Shown: positions 46,201-59,300, counted from the first letter of the stretch. The stretch is DNA of 64,000 bases from Bugula neritina (GCA_964035545.1 OZ037767.1:4339680-4403679); one strand, 5' to 3'. The notes: generated by a model from the sequence alone, not told the origin. Translations and numbers: made by a program.

Positions 46201-49200
46201 TCACTCCTTCAGGGCTGCTGGTTCTTTTTGCATCTGCTCTAGAATCATTCTCATGGCAGGATCTCCTAAGATGGACTGGACTTCTGGGTCATTCATAGCC
46301 CGGTTTCTTACATCTTCAGGGGACTCGGACATGGCACACTTTCTATATCCGTCAATAGCCTCCTAAACCACAACATATTCATAAGAAATCTTTAGCGGAT
46401 GTGAATGGAGCTCGAAATACATAAAAAACAAAATTGTATATTAAGTAAACATGGAACTAAGTAATAAGCTTATGTGCTCAGAATTATAATGTACACAAAT
46501 ACTATGTTTAAAACTTTGTTCACAGACAATACGACTCCAACTTTAACCAGCATACATTCAAATTTTTTTCAATATACTTTACCCACAAAAATACTAGCTG
46601 CAGTAGCCCCAAATTGGTGCAAAAGCAACTCTGATTATTACAACAATTATTATGACTTTTGAGTCTGGTTTTCATGATAAGTGAATTGATAGGAACCAAC
46701 AAGTTAACATCACTGTCAACACCACTTACCTGACATTTAGGATCCAACTCAAGAGCTTTCTGATAGGCTTGCTCTGCTTTAGAAGTCTCCTTCATAGCCA
46801 GATGGCACGTTGCTTTCCGTAGGTAACCTTTGACTATAACATAGCATATACGATACTACTGAGAAAGTTAGAAAAGTTGTTACATTAAATGATTTAACAT
46901 GTACCAATCAATGCATAAATGTAATCAATCAGTAATCAGTCGATAAGTTCTGTCTAGTTGACGTACCAAAAGTAGGATCTAGCTTAACGCACTCATCAGC
47001 GTCCCTTAGGGCCAGGGGAAACTCCATCAGTTTGGCGTAACACGCAGAGCGGTTCGAGAACACTTTTGCATCTTCGGGGTTCCTCTTTAAAGATTCTGTG
47101 TAGGCAGCAATGGCTTGTGGGAACTTTCCTGTAACACAAGTTCTTAATTAGATAGCACAACTCCCACTGTGATACGAAAACCTCACGGTGGTAAGACAAC
47201 TCCCTACTCGCTTTCAGAGTACGAACACAACTCCTCAGTATGGCAACAAGTCCCTAGTGATGAAAGAATTTTTACATTAATAGCACAACTCCTCAGAAGC
47301 AAAACATTGAATTATATTCAAGAAATTTGCTGCTTCAATCAACAAATTATAGGGCTTAGAAAGTTAATTAACTGCTTAATACATTCTATTTATTTGTAAA
47401 ATAACAGTGGACAAAAGTTTGAAACTAGACTAGACAGTGGTTGAGCTTAGTCAGTAGCTTACATACTTTTCATCAAACATGATATATAACAAAGATACCT
47501 TACCCTGCGTAAAGAACGAGTTTCCTTTTTGCTTTTCTTCCAAAGCAAGTTCTGGATTTATGTATGCTCGCAGCTCTTTCTCCTTTATTAATTTTTGTAC
47601 CTATCACAAATTGTATGCCAATTTTAGCTGTTAATTTGACTACTGAGGGTTCTAAGAGACTAAAGTCACTAGACAGGATAGCTTATGAAAGTCTGTCAAA
47701 AAGGTGCAATCATTAAACAAATAGAATGAGTGGGCTCAGTCGAGGTAAAAAAGGAGGAAACCATATCTGGATTTCCTAGAACTGAATGCTTAAGTCATGA
47801 ACCATTTCTTTAAACATTTTAATTCATTTGAAAATAGAGAAGAATAAGAACGGTCACCTCGTGTGCCTTTTTAATGACTGTTGAGTCACGGAATTCCGAC
47901 ATGGACTTGTTAAGGAAAAGCAGAGAGTTATCTAGATCATCTTGTTTGAGATAAGCATTACCAATTCTGGCGAGAGGCCTAAAGATAAATACTCCCATTG
48001 AAATATCGGTATATACATCATGCAAGAGAGATGAGAAAATTCCTAGCTCATGGTACTGTACAGTATGTAAACATTGCTTTAGTTGCCTACTTATTTTAGT
48101 AAAAATAAAATAGAAAAACAAAGTCCAATGCTATTTATGAATCTAAAAATAATATTTTGCATAGACAACTTAAAAGTCGTTTAAATAATTGTGTAATTAC
48201 ACAACTCACTCCAAAAATTTCTGAAATAATACTGTAATGTGAAATATTTCACATGTTGAGCACTTACTTGGCAATAAGTTTGTAGTCTGCTTGATTTTCC
48301 CTGCCAACGTCCACAGCTTTGTGACATGTTTCTATGCACAAGTCATACCGGCCTTGCTCAAAGTACACAGCTAAATAACATGTGAGTCGATGTATGCATA
48401 ACTATTAGTATGTTATGTTAATACAATAGTGAATCAGTTGGGAAGAAAACAAAATGATAGCTGGACTCATGCAAAAATCCATGTACCCACCTGCCTTGTT
48501 GGTATAGTATATTATATTGTTTGGGTCAAGTTCTATTGCTTTGCCATAGTGTGAGAGTGCCTCCTCAAATTTCTTAGCTTTGTAAGCAGCATTTCCTTTC
48601 TCTTTCTCTGCTAATGCCTTAAAATAGTTCATTGATTGGATGCTCATGATTTTCAGAATTAAATGTGTTGAAAAAAGGTTTTTTAAGCGAGCAGCAGAGT
48701 ACTTAAAGGTTCACCTTAGATCTAGTCTCTTAGTCTTTGCAGCAATCATTTAGTTAAATTTTTACATTAATAATAAAAGTTATAATTATCATAACACGAA
48801 AATCTAAGGAAAAAACTGTAATTATAATAATTATCATTATTATCATAATCATTGACATTATGGCAATGTCAATGTGACATAGCTATAATCATAGTAGTTA
48901 CAGTAACAGTAGCTCAAACTGAGTTGCTGCAAGATTAAGTGCAACCTCAGGCTCAAATTTTTTTCTAAAAATAATTTATCAATATTATTATAATTTCAAG
49001 TTTATCGTTGACATTATCATTATGATTGGTCACATTTGGTCACCTTTCACCGCCGTGGTCCTGCGCGGGTGACATTATCATTATGATTATGATTAAATAA
49101 TAAAATATAATCTTAATTTTAAAAAGTACGAGTCAAACTCGGTGTCCTTCTGAGTGGAGTGAGAGTGTTGAGTCAGAGAGTCTCGCTGATCACTCTCACA

Positions 49201-49366
49201 TTCAGTAGGAGGACACTATAATTACACAGCACACTGCTACACACTGATATTCTGATTCTCACTCTGACTCACACTCACAGAAAGTGAAACAGTAACACTA
49301 ACACTCACGACATCGTTTTATAACAGTGATAATAATTGCCCTTACCTGTGCTTCTACGGTACTCAT
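46201..49366 (-). CDS. STIP1: Stress-induced phosphoprotein 1 / Hop, short form without TPR1-DP1
   Basis: Hop links Hsp70 and Hsp90. Exons right to left: 49366-49346, 48617-48491, 48370-48268, 47978-47858, 47600-47504, 47128-46967, 46833-46730, 46362-46201; phases agree, 298 residues. The seven-residue first exon (MSTVEAQ) joins directly to TPR2A ([20 protein letters not shown]). The carboxylate-clamp residues for the Hsp90 MEEVD peptide are all present: K and N of KEKGN, N of YTNKA, K and R of AKPLARIG. A linker [17 protein letters not shown] leads into TPR2B ([18 protein letters not shown]). The tail [19 protein letters not shown] begins the DP2 domain. The TPR1-DP1 half of vertebrate Hop (about 200 residues) is absent. 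The protein stops at PAALKE, about 25 residues short; a GA|gtgagt donor overlaps the stop, so a further 3' exon is possible. Confidence 0.93.
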
Positions 49367-51100
49367 TGTAAAGGTCTGGGTAAAGCACACACTATGCAAC
49401 AAATAGACTATTCAAGAAAATAAAATTTCAACAAAAAGTAGTGCTAAAAGTAAAATAAAAATTGAATGACAGTGAACAACCCAGTCGCCAGTTCCGTAGC
49501 TTCAGCGCACACCTTGATTCTGGAAAAATCTTCATTCATACGAAGACATGGTTTCGGACTTTTAAAACAAAGAGCAAAATTGAGTTTTGTATCGAAAATT
49601 TGGATCAAACTAGCGTTGTCAAAAAAGGGTAGTCAACTCCATAACAATATTATGTTACAACCGCATTCGCATTATAATAATTATATAAGATCAATTTGAT
49701 TTCACCCTTTTATCCTTATTCTAACAAGATATGGAGTCTAACCCATTGCAATTTGCAAACCATGAACAAACCAATTATATGTTTGATGGCCTGACATATT
49801 TTATCATGTATATGGTAAATTTATAACCTAAATTATATTGATATACTGCTGCATAATATACTATATATTTAAAAGGCTAGTTTCATAACCATATTGGTAG
49901 CTGTATTCAGCACCAAGAACAAGTGGTAATGATGATTTTAAAGTGTTCTACTAGTCATTATAAGTGCATACTCTATGCAAGAGTATGCAATTTAAATAGT
50001 ACTGTTACATTTTACACGCAGTGACAGTGAAGGGAGGTTACTGTGTACCACTAGAAAATAAAAAATACAATTATGCCTCAAGACTGTAAAAAAAATTGGA
50101 ATTAATAAATTTGCAAATGATTTATTTATCATGTTGCTGGAACATAATTTTAAAACAAAAATAATACTATAAAGATTGTATTGGTACGTACATTTCAAAA
50201 AGTATATTTCCACAAGCTTGAAATAAGTATTGTGATTTATTGCATATATGATAATATTATCATACAATTCTGTATATCATTAATATATTATATATCATGT
50301 TTTGTTACAGCAACAATATTGTTAAGTATGAAAAGTATCAACAGGTGCCTTTCGATGTAGTAATGTATTGTACATTAGCACATTGCACATGTCAATATCA
50401 TACGAATATATATACACTCGTCACATTATATATGAGTAGAAAGCTTCCATGAATGTGTTAGAAAACTGGAAGTTAATTAACTTAGAATTTTGCAACACTT
50501 GGAACTTTTTCTAGCCGTACAAAAAAAATGTATGCTTACATCAAGGACAATATCACAGTGAAGAAATGATGCTGGAACATAATGTTAGTCTAAGAATTAA
50601 TGCTGACTTAATCCTGGGGTTGATAGAGAATTGAACCACTTTTAGTGTTGCCAGTTTTTATTGGAGAGTCAATTGTTTCAAGAGACAGGAAACTTTTCTG
50701 TGACTACTTGACTTCAAAAAACATTCCAGAAAACCAGACAGCTGAAGTAATTCTTGGCAATCTACAAGCATAATAAACAACAGAAAATCCCTAGAAGAAA
50801 TTTAACAATTACATAACGATATATATAATTTTATGATTATCACATATTCTTTATAATATACATACATTATTTTATAATTGGTCCATTGCACATATAATGC
50901 GCTGAGCAGCATGAAAAGCAGGAAAGGGAAAAAAAGGGAAACATTGAAGTAATGAAGACATATCAAGAGTTTCATGGAGATCTTGAACAAAACAGATCTA
51001 CATATATTTTCTAGGAAAAAAATTATAAGCTTCTAATTTTCCCCATTTATGAAGTGAATAAATGTTTAATAAATGTTTAATGATCATTCTCACAGTACCA
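49367..51100. other. AT-rich region 5' of STIP1
   Basis: No TPR1-coding exon or other gene recognised. The STIP1 promoter should lie in the first few hundred bases. Confidence 0.4.
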
Positions 51101-51930
51101 TCCCTGAGGATTTAAAGCATGAAGTGAGGCTACCTGAGGAGAGGGTTGAGCACGTGCAGCAGCAGACAGATTATGCCCAGAAACGGAAGAAAAGATCAAA
51201 AATGGAAGAAAAAATTTCATCAATGGAGAATTGGAACAAAAGTTAAGAGGATTCCAAAGTACTTTATTAATTAAATGAAAGAAAAAAAATCCATAACAAA
51301 CGTGAAGGAATATATTGAATTGAAGGAAAAAACAATCTCATCAATGGAGAATTGGAAAAAAGTTGAGGGGATTTCAAGGTACTTCATTAATTTCATGATC
51401 CTGGAAGAGTTCCAGCATGAACTCCATAAAAATTTTTAACACCGAAACACTGAAAGTGTCACACAGCTGTATGCCAAAAATACGATCATTTATTAATGGC
51501 CATAAAAAGAAAGCGCTGTCAGAAGAACAACATAGCAACACATCCAAACTATGTAACTGCAGGGTTAAAACAAACTGTCCACTGAACGGCCAATGCTGCA
51601 CAAAGGCCATAAGCTATTAACTACTGGTAACCAACAGAAACAACAGAAAACGATTTCAAAAGTCAATATAACAACCAAATGATACTCTACTGAGCTGAGC
51701 AAGTATATTTGGAATGTGAAAAAAAAGATCACCTACGAAACTAAATGGAGAATACTAGCCTGGGTACAGCCGTGTAACAAAGAATCATCACTCTGCAGGC
51801 TGTGCCTACTGGAGAAATATTTTATCATCTGCAAACCACATTGCTGGTCATTAAAAAGCCCCAATGAAATTGTAACAACATGCTAGCATGCTGGGAAACT
51901 TCTATTACAGAATGTGACTTAAACTTTTAA
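51100..51930 (+). pseudogene. Relic of a Penelope-like (GIY-YIG) retroelement, C-terminal part
   Basis: Plus strand. At 51417-51620 the frame reads FNTETLKVSHSCMPKI, then KLCNCRVKTNCPLNGQC, the Cys-rich zinc-finger-like motif that precedes the GIY-YIG nuclease in these elements. At about 51680-51900 another frame reads STELSKYIWNVKKKITYETK, CRLCLLEKYFIICKP, then an interrupted C-H-A-G-K, matching the region after GIY-YIG. The GIY-YIG core itself is deleted, and stops and frame changes are present. Upstream 51100-51300 encodes charged coiled fragments (RLPEERVEHVQQQ). Assignment to Penelope-like elements is from recall of the family. Confidence 0.55.
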
Positions 51931-52424
51931 TCTCCTAGCTAATATCTTCTTAATATAGCTATTTCTATTTTACCTATATTGTATTTATCTATACATCTCA
52001 ATCCATTGGCTTTATAACTTTTATCGTGTACCTTTGTATATTTAGTATGTACTTTTATTACATTTTATCTGATAATTGTGCATTAGGCGCATGAAACTAT
52101 TAGTAATAAAATGTGTTAACTCAATTTCATCATACTCTACTTATAAGATATATATGCACACTTTTTCTGAAAGAATACTTGCTGTTTACTTTTACAATTT
52201 TCAGTACAGTCATTGTATTTTGCCCTGTCTTCAACTTTACAGACAGTATAGCCTCTGTTAGACACTTGAGTTATTTTTAGTAACATTTGTCATATGACTA
52301 AAAGTGCTAAGACCATGCTAAGACATTGTGATTTAAGCTACGGCCCTGGAAAAAAATGAAAGAGAAACAACGGCCCTAGTCTATTTTGTATCACATGGCA
52401 ACAAGTCATTTCTATTACGAAATC

Positions 52425-54259
52425 ATGGCTGACCGTAAACGACTGTTGCTGCTAAAGAAGCTTTTATTGCTTAAAAAAGACAATCAACTACACAAAGATA
52501 CCATCGAAGGTATTGGGTTCACCCCATCAACAGAAAATGAGAAAGCTTTGGAGTATATGCTCATTTGATAAATGAATTGAGAAATGATGAACTGAGGTTC
52601 AGGAAATATTTTCGAATGACTCCTGAAAACTTAGACCATCTTCTGTCATTAATCCAGCCCTACATCACCAAGAAAGACAAAAATATGCGAAGGGCATTAG
52701 AACCTGGCTTGAAGTTGGCATTGACATTACATCATCTAGCAGAAGGTGCTAGTCATGCCGCTATAGCTGCCCACTATAGGCTTGGCCGGTCATCAACATC
52801 TCAAGCCATCTACGACACCCTAAACGCACTGTGGATTGTCTTAAAATCTCTAGATTTAAAGCCACTTTCTGGACCAGCTGAATGGATGAAAGTTGTTCAC
52901 GGGTTGTAGTTGACAAAAACAATTTAGCTGCTCTGTACTACTAGTACTACTTGCAGATTTAATGATTTATATTTTTAAAATATTCAACAAAACTATTTAT
53001 GTTTGATTAAAGACTGAAAGTTATTTTTACTACTACAAATAAGTTATTTTATTAAACTGCCTGAATATAATTCAATAAAATAAATATCATGGTGATATAG
53101 GCAGTGTCGCTTGAAACAACTGTTTAGTACACTAGATGCTCTTTTTTCTTTATTGCTGTTATTGAAATAATTTTATTTTAGATTTGAAAAATGGAACTTT
53201 CCTCATTGCTTAGGGAGTGTTGATGAAAAACACGTCACTATTAAAATACCAGGCAATGCAGGGTCTACATTTTTAACTATAAGCAGCGAGAAAGCATTGC
53301 ATTGCTTGCAGTTTGTGATGCAGATTACAAGTTTTTACTTGTTGACATTGGCCAACCTGGAAGCTGTAGTGATGGTGGGATCTGCAAGTTTTCTTAATTT
53401 GGACGAGCACTGGAAAACGGTATAGTTTGTTTTTCAACTTGAACCCCTGATTTGAGTACATTATATATATGTGTGTATGTAGCAGTACTTTACATTTTGT
53501 TTTCAGGGAATGGAAATCTACCAGTACCAAGTATGTTACTAGGCACCCAGGAAACATTACCAATGCCATGTGTTTGTTGGAGATGAGGCATTTCCACTTG
53601 AAAAACATTTTATGAGACTATACCCAGGCAGATTGATCAACTCACTCGAAAAGAGGGTGTTCAACTACCGACTCTTTCAAGCTAGGAGGGTTGTTGAAAA
53701 TGCATTTGCTATATGAAGCAATTAGATTTTAAAATTTTACTTATGCTACACCTTTAAAACCATTTATAAAAGTTGGTAAAATTCACTCAAGCTAGCATTA
53801 TTTTCAACAATGGCTGACTACTTAGTGACATGCTGTTTGTCAATGTCAAAGTTTAGGCTAGTCTGCTGCAAAAACCAAAAACCTTGTTATCTGCAGGTAT
53901 AATGTCACAGCGCTGGAGAATACTCTTCAAAATGATGTGTGCGAGTCAGGCCAAGGCTGTGAAAGTGATGCAGGGCTTGTGTGTGCTGCACAATTTTCTT
54001 CGCATGGTTGGCGACCCAACCTATGTACCTCCTGGTTATGCAGATACTCCCCCGAGAGGATGGGGTAATTCAAGAAGGCTTTTGGAGGGCTGAAGCTAGT
54101 GGGGTACAGGCAGCCACCAATTTTAATAGAAGTACTAATTTAGATGGTGCTATAGTAAGAAATCGTCTTTGCAACTACTTTAGTAGTAGAGACGATGGTG
54201 TTCCTTGGCAGCTAGATAATATAATTTTTGTGAAGTACTGTATTTTATTTCTTTTTTAA
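52425..54259 (+). pseudogene. PIF/Harbinger-type transposase (HARBI1-like nuclease), decayed copy 1
   Basis: Plus strand, several frames. The part after the ATG at 52425 (MADRKRLLLLKKLLLL) shifts frame near 52560 into LRFRKYFRMTPENLDHLLSL and SHAAIAAHYRLGRSSTSQAI (helix-turn-helix). After an intron-like gap (about 52900-53181) comes [20 protein letters not shown] with the first catalytic D. After a one-base frameshift near 53275 follow [15 protein letters not shown] and SCSDGGI (second D). VFVGDEAFPLEKHFM and RRVVENAFAI (third catalytic acid, E) follow, then SQRWRILFK. Frameshifts and stops show it is dead. Possible terminal GGCCCTA motifs are at 52372-52380 and, inverted, 54271-54280. Confidence 0.85.
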
Positions 54260-54439
54260 ATTTGTAACAATAATAGGGCCAATTTAAGAATCTACAAAAA
54301 AACTTAATATTCAATGCTTAACTTACTGGAATTTAAAATACTGCTGATATGCATTAACCGTTATCATTAAAATTTCAGAGGTTAGTGGACAATTGTTTTT
54401 AAATATTTTGTTGTTTCTTATCTGATATTAAATGTTGCA

Positions 54440-55047
54440 GGATTTGTATTGCCATTTACAGATTGGCTAGCTATGCAGAGTACAGAGTGGTTGCTGGGAA
54501 ATTCGGAGTCAGTAAGACCACAGTGCACAAATGTGTGTATTTATTCTGTAACGCTATATGTGATGAGAAAAGAGAGTTTATTGTCTAGATGATGCTAAAC
54601 AGCACACCTATGAAACAGAACGAAGATATGGCTATCGACAAGCAATAGGAGCCATTGATGACTCTCATATCCCCATCACTGCTCCATCTGACGGAATGAG
54701 TGCCTTTATTTGTGGAAAAGGCTGGCCTTCATTAGTGTTGCAAGCTGTATTGGACAGCGATTGTGTTCCGGGATGTATATTGCAACACTCTTGGAACTGC
54801 ACATGATGCAACCGTTTAAGATCTCCATTATTTGACTTTTTATCAAGAAAGATGCCTCAGAATAACAAATTAATTCAAGGTAGAGAAGTCCCACTGCACT
54901 TGCTAGGCGATCCAGCATACCCTACATCTCCATATATCATCAAAGGGTTTGTGGGTCGGAACCTTACAGATAAGCAAGAAAACTTCAATGCCTATCATAA
55001 TAGTGCCCGGATGTGTGTAGAAATAACTACAGCTACACCGGTCTAGC
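54440..55047 (+). pseudogene. PIF/Harbinger-type transposase, decayed copy 2 (different lineage)
   Basis: Plus strand. Begins CIAIYRLASYAEYRVVAGKF and GVSKTTVHKCV (helix-turn-helix), then after a break YRQAIGAIDDSHIPITAPSD (first D) and GKGWPSLVLQAVLDSDCVPG. A frameshifted TAHDATV holds the second D, and PLHLLGDPAYPTSPYIIKG, then FNAYHNSARMCVE ends near the third acidic residue. Sequence around the acidic residues differs from the copy at 52425 (GAIDDSHIPI against [10 protein letters not shown]), so these are separate families. Confidence 0.85.
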
Positions 55048-55975
55048 AGTTGAATTGTTGGACATTATTAGATTGGTTTGTAGACCCAGTTGATGATTTC
55101 CCCAAATTTTTGCTTTGTGACCTGGTGCACAGCATAATAGCTTGGGTCACCTGCACTGTTTAGCAAGCAATTTATAAAAACCAGTTGTCATCCTTGCACT
55201 GAGTATGTTCATTTTGTATGATGTTATTAATTATCAATATTTGTTCTGTACGCAGATTTTACTAGCAATTGAAGCAAACTGAAGACAAACTTGTTCACCA
55301 TAAACAAAGGTTGTTGCATTCTATTTATAAAACTATAGATCATGTGTTAAACATGATTCATTGTTGTTAGAAAAAATAATATTCAGGTGGTCAGTTTCAA
55401 GCTCATATTTTTTTGGTTACTAGATGTGAAATTGAGCCAATACTGCAGGATATTAAATTATTGAATGCTACAACTTCTCATATTGCCTTTAACCATAGGC
55501 CATTATGATATTTTGTGAGATGATCTAATCTAATCACCTAAAACTCTTGAAAATTCATTCGATTTCATTCCAGGAAACATCCTGACAAATAATAGGTTGT
55601 GAGAAGGGCTATAAAAAAATTTGTTTGTGGCATTTAACAAGCTATAGAAAATAAACAGTTTGATGGCAAGTATGATAGACTAAAAATGCTCTGGCATCTC
55701 AAAATTGGGAGGGCGTTATTCTACCATCTGATGGAGATATAACAACATGCCTGCGTGCTCAGAAGTATTTGGAAACCATCTATTCTATCAAGCTTCTTGA
55801 ATTTCAACATGCTATAAAAACATCTAGTGTCACTGAAAACCAACATTTCAGATTATTCAACTGTCTTGTAAAAATACCTCAAATTTATTGCAAAATAATC
55901 TTTGTAAAATGAAAAACTTTGCTATGCTGAAAAAATCACAATAAAAAAAATGAAAAATAGGAAGATTTCAAATCA

Positions 55976-56340
55976 TTTAGATGTGCTGCAGAAGCTGAAA
56001 GTGTTAACGCCCGAGTCCTAAATCGGGCTGAAGGACCAATTCTCACCAGGATTCGTGAGATGGCAGAGCCTTTTACTGGTAATGGCAGCCTGAATGTCAC
56101 TGCGTGGTTGGCAGACTACCAAGAGGCTCTGAAGGTTGAGTCAGTCTTAATGTACATGTCGAGTAGCAATGTGTACAGCAGGATGATAGTGAGGGAGATA
56201 TCCCAGTGAGATGTTGTGAAAGCAGCCTTAGTGGCTAAGCATGCCATGCCCAGGCAAGAAGGTCCGAGTGCTATCGGTGGTGGGAGCACTGAACACTACA
56301 TTAACATTTGTCTGAACGCAGCTGCTGATGCCAGAAACTA
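55976..56340 (+). pseudogene. Gag-like retroelement fragment
   Basis: Plus strand frame: VNARVLNRAEGPILTRIREM, then AEPFTGNGSLNVTAWLADY and QEALKVESVLMYMSS, with a stop and a frame break. The pattern F-x-G-x(5)-W-L-x-D-Y resembles the start of the capsid-like part of LTR-element gag proteins. No reverse transcriptase or LTR was found nearby; low confidence. Confidence 0.3.
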
Positions 56341-59300
56341 ATGTTTTTAGGTGGGAGGTGCAGAGCTCAAGAGATAAAAAAGCCCAAATGGGGTAGGCTC
56401 TTCAAATACCAAAGGCATTAGCTTCCATTCAGCAGAGCTGACCAAGCCAAGCCTACTTTCCCCATTTGGCTAATTTGTTGATCACTATCCAGTGGCTAGA
56501 TGGATGACTGCAAATGCATCGCAGTTTCTTCAATAAAAAAACCATAAAAATGGCTGATTAGCATACTGTTGGAATAAATTAATTATTTTGACTATCCCCA
56601 TAGAGAAGTTATAACACTCAACGACTGTATATGTATTTCATATTGACCAGATGTCTGCTTTTAAAACTACCGCAGCAAGGACTAAAAGCTACAGGAGGGT
56701 TGCAGGTTATTAAAATTGCTCTTTAGGTTGAAATTCGAAACTTAGCTATGTGATTTCTACCAAGTTTAAAATACATTGTAGATGATCAATACAAAACTTC
56801 ATATACTGATGAAAAAACATCTGAAAAATACGACATAAGTTTTTTTAATGACAGTAATGAACTACATACGACAGGAGCCAAAGGTCATCATTAAATAGCT
56901 GACTGAGATCACTATACAATCATAGCAGCAAGTTAATGAAACTTTTATAGCACGATAACACATTCATAGGGTATGCAATAATGTCACAATCGGAAAAAAG
57001 CTGGGGCCAGCCATCCGGATGTTTGTTAGGGGATGGTCCTGTCGGGTGAAGGCAATGTGCCTCAACGTAATTGGCCAGATTTTGTTGCAAAAGTGTGCAA
57101 TAGCCAATGAGAGGCGTTGGAAAATATCCTGTTTAATATTGCTGGTGTAAAATGCTGTCTTTTCTGGTCAGCAAAGTGTTTTTAGCCATTAAAATATGAT
57201 GTGCTCGCATGATATTCATGCATAAGTTTTATAACTATATTATCACACTTTATTCACTAATCAGAAGCCAGTCTAAGGCAAGCTAAAGGAGAACAAAGGG
57301 TTCGCTATACTCTTTTATCTTTTTTTTGTAATTTGTTTTGTAATTAACTGCAATTATTTTATGTGCTGAGTTAATAGCCTTTAATACATTTTGTCTTGTC
57401 ATGCTTCATATCATATACATATTATATTACATATTACATTTTACATATTACTTAATCATACTGTATTCAAATTATAATTCTTACCCAAATTTTACTATTA
57501 TTACAGACTTTATGGTGTTGGTTTATGAGCTAAAGTGTTAGTGTTCTGTAAAGTTGGTGAACTAGAATAAACTATATTAATACTAACTTTCACCTGCCCC
57601 ATCTATAAACTACACTCATGACCGCATCAGTAAAGTTCAGTTATCTAAAAAAGCTTGCTGAGCCCCTAGCAGACCGGTAAAACTGCTCTAAAGACTATTT
57701 TGGTATTTTGCAACAGCTTTTTGTATGTAAGTAATTAATCAACAGGCTGATTTTTGTTCAAATATTATTTTGTTTTTCAATTAAATAGGTAAAACAGGTT
57801 AACGTCATTACCCTTATCCATTGTGCAAAAAATTCCCTAGAAAGTGCATTTCCGAAAAAAAGTAAATAAAACATGTGGACAGGGTTCTGTTAATACATCT
57901 ATGCTTTCACTGCCCGTTGTTAATCCTGCCAGAATTATGGTTGTCAATCGGAAATAAAATTGATTTTATCTACAGTGGTGAATCTGCCAGGCTTAACAGG
58001 AATAAGCATATTAATTCAAACACTTATTTTTACCATTAAATTAAATCAAACCCACTAAATGAAAAAGATGAAATTGTGGGAGCTAGAAGTAAATGATACT
58101 GAGGGTTATTCAGGGCGTTGAAGGCAGTGAAATGTGCACTATATCCTACAATGACCAATGTGGCAGTTACCAGAAGTTAAGGAGACAAAAAGTTCTGAAA
58201 ATGCGGACTATACAGCATAATATTTCATAAAAGATTTTATTTTGGCCTCTATACCCTATGTATTAGTTCTTTCAAAAACATAGTATGCAAGAAAAATGTT
58301 TAGGAAGGTTCCCAGACTTTAAAACCAGTAAAGCTTTCAACTACAGTTTGCGTGAATGACTAAAATAAAGCTTTTCACTTGCAAATTACAAAACCTTAAA
58401 ATTGGAAAAACTTCAATGTTGAAACAAAGAACGCCCAAAAATCATCATCAGCTCACCACTACCACGCTGGAATATAACACTGCAAGCCTAATAACAGCAG
58501 AATAAGCCAGGTTATATAAAACAAGGTAGCAATTTTTTTATCTGCCATGTTAGCTCGACTAAAATTAAGGATTGATAAAAAATGATATTGTATTTTATGT
58601 TTCAAAGATTTAATAAAAATAGCAACATTAGTAAGCCTGCTTAAATTTGTATTTTCATTTCAGTGCAAAAATATTTTTCTGCTTCAGTAGTGTGCATCTA
58701 GCAGTATGTTTTTCTAGCAATGTTCTATATTCTATCGATGAGCTTTAGCTTTCACCTCTTTAGGCGCCATATCCTTCATACTAGGAAGCAGTGTAGCTGC
58801 AGAGTAAGACTTTTATCTATTATTTTCAAGTGCATGGTTCAAAATAGAGAAAAAAAGAAGTCTTTTAAAACAGTCAAAAATAAAAATAGCTTTTCCAGCC
58901 ATAGACCAATTAGCAGAAATTAGTAGCTATTTAGAAGGCAATTCCTTAAAAGCCAGAATCACTAGAGAAGAAATGAAAGTTCAGGAGGATATAAAGCTTC
59001 CTTTGATACATATTTTGCAATGGCTGTTACTCTCGTTAGGACACCGATGTGTCTCTGCTGCTTGGGTGTAGGTGGTCTTCTTTGGTGGGCTGTGTGTGTT
59101 ACAGCCTGACTAGGCTAGACTATTGGTTATTTGTGCCTGCTGTGGGCAGTACTGTGCTGATTAACCAATGGCCCATAATCAAAACAGGAACGGTTTAGCC
59201 TGAATTTAGTGTTAATGGCTTTAATGTGAAAGTAGTGGATATTTAATATAAGGCTATTTCAGTATCGTGTAATTGTAGTTATGTATTGTAGTAATTCTAT

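Noticed and set aside
49466-49699. 77-codon open frame upstream of STIP1
   Set aside because: No recognisable family and no splice or start context; likely chance.
58720-58923. 67-codon open frame rich in K/S/F
   Set aside because: No homology recognised; isolated in gene-poor, element-rich DNA.
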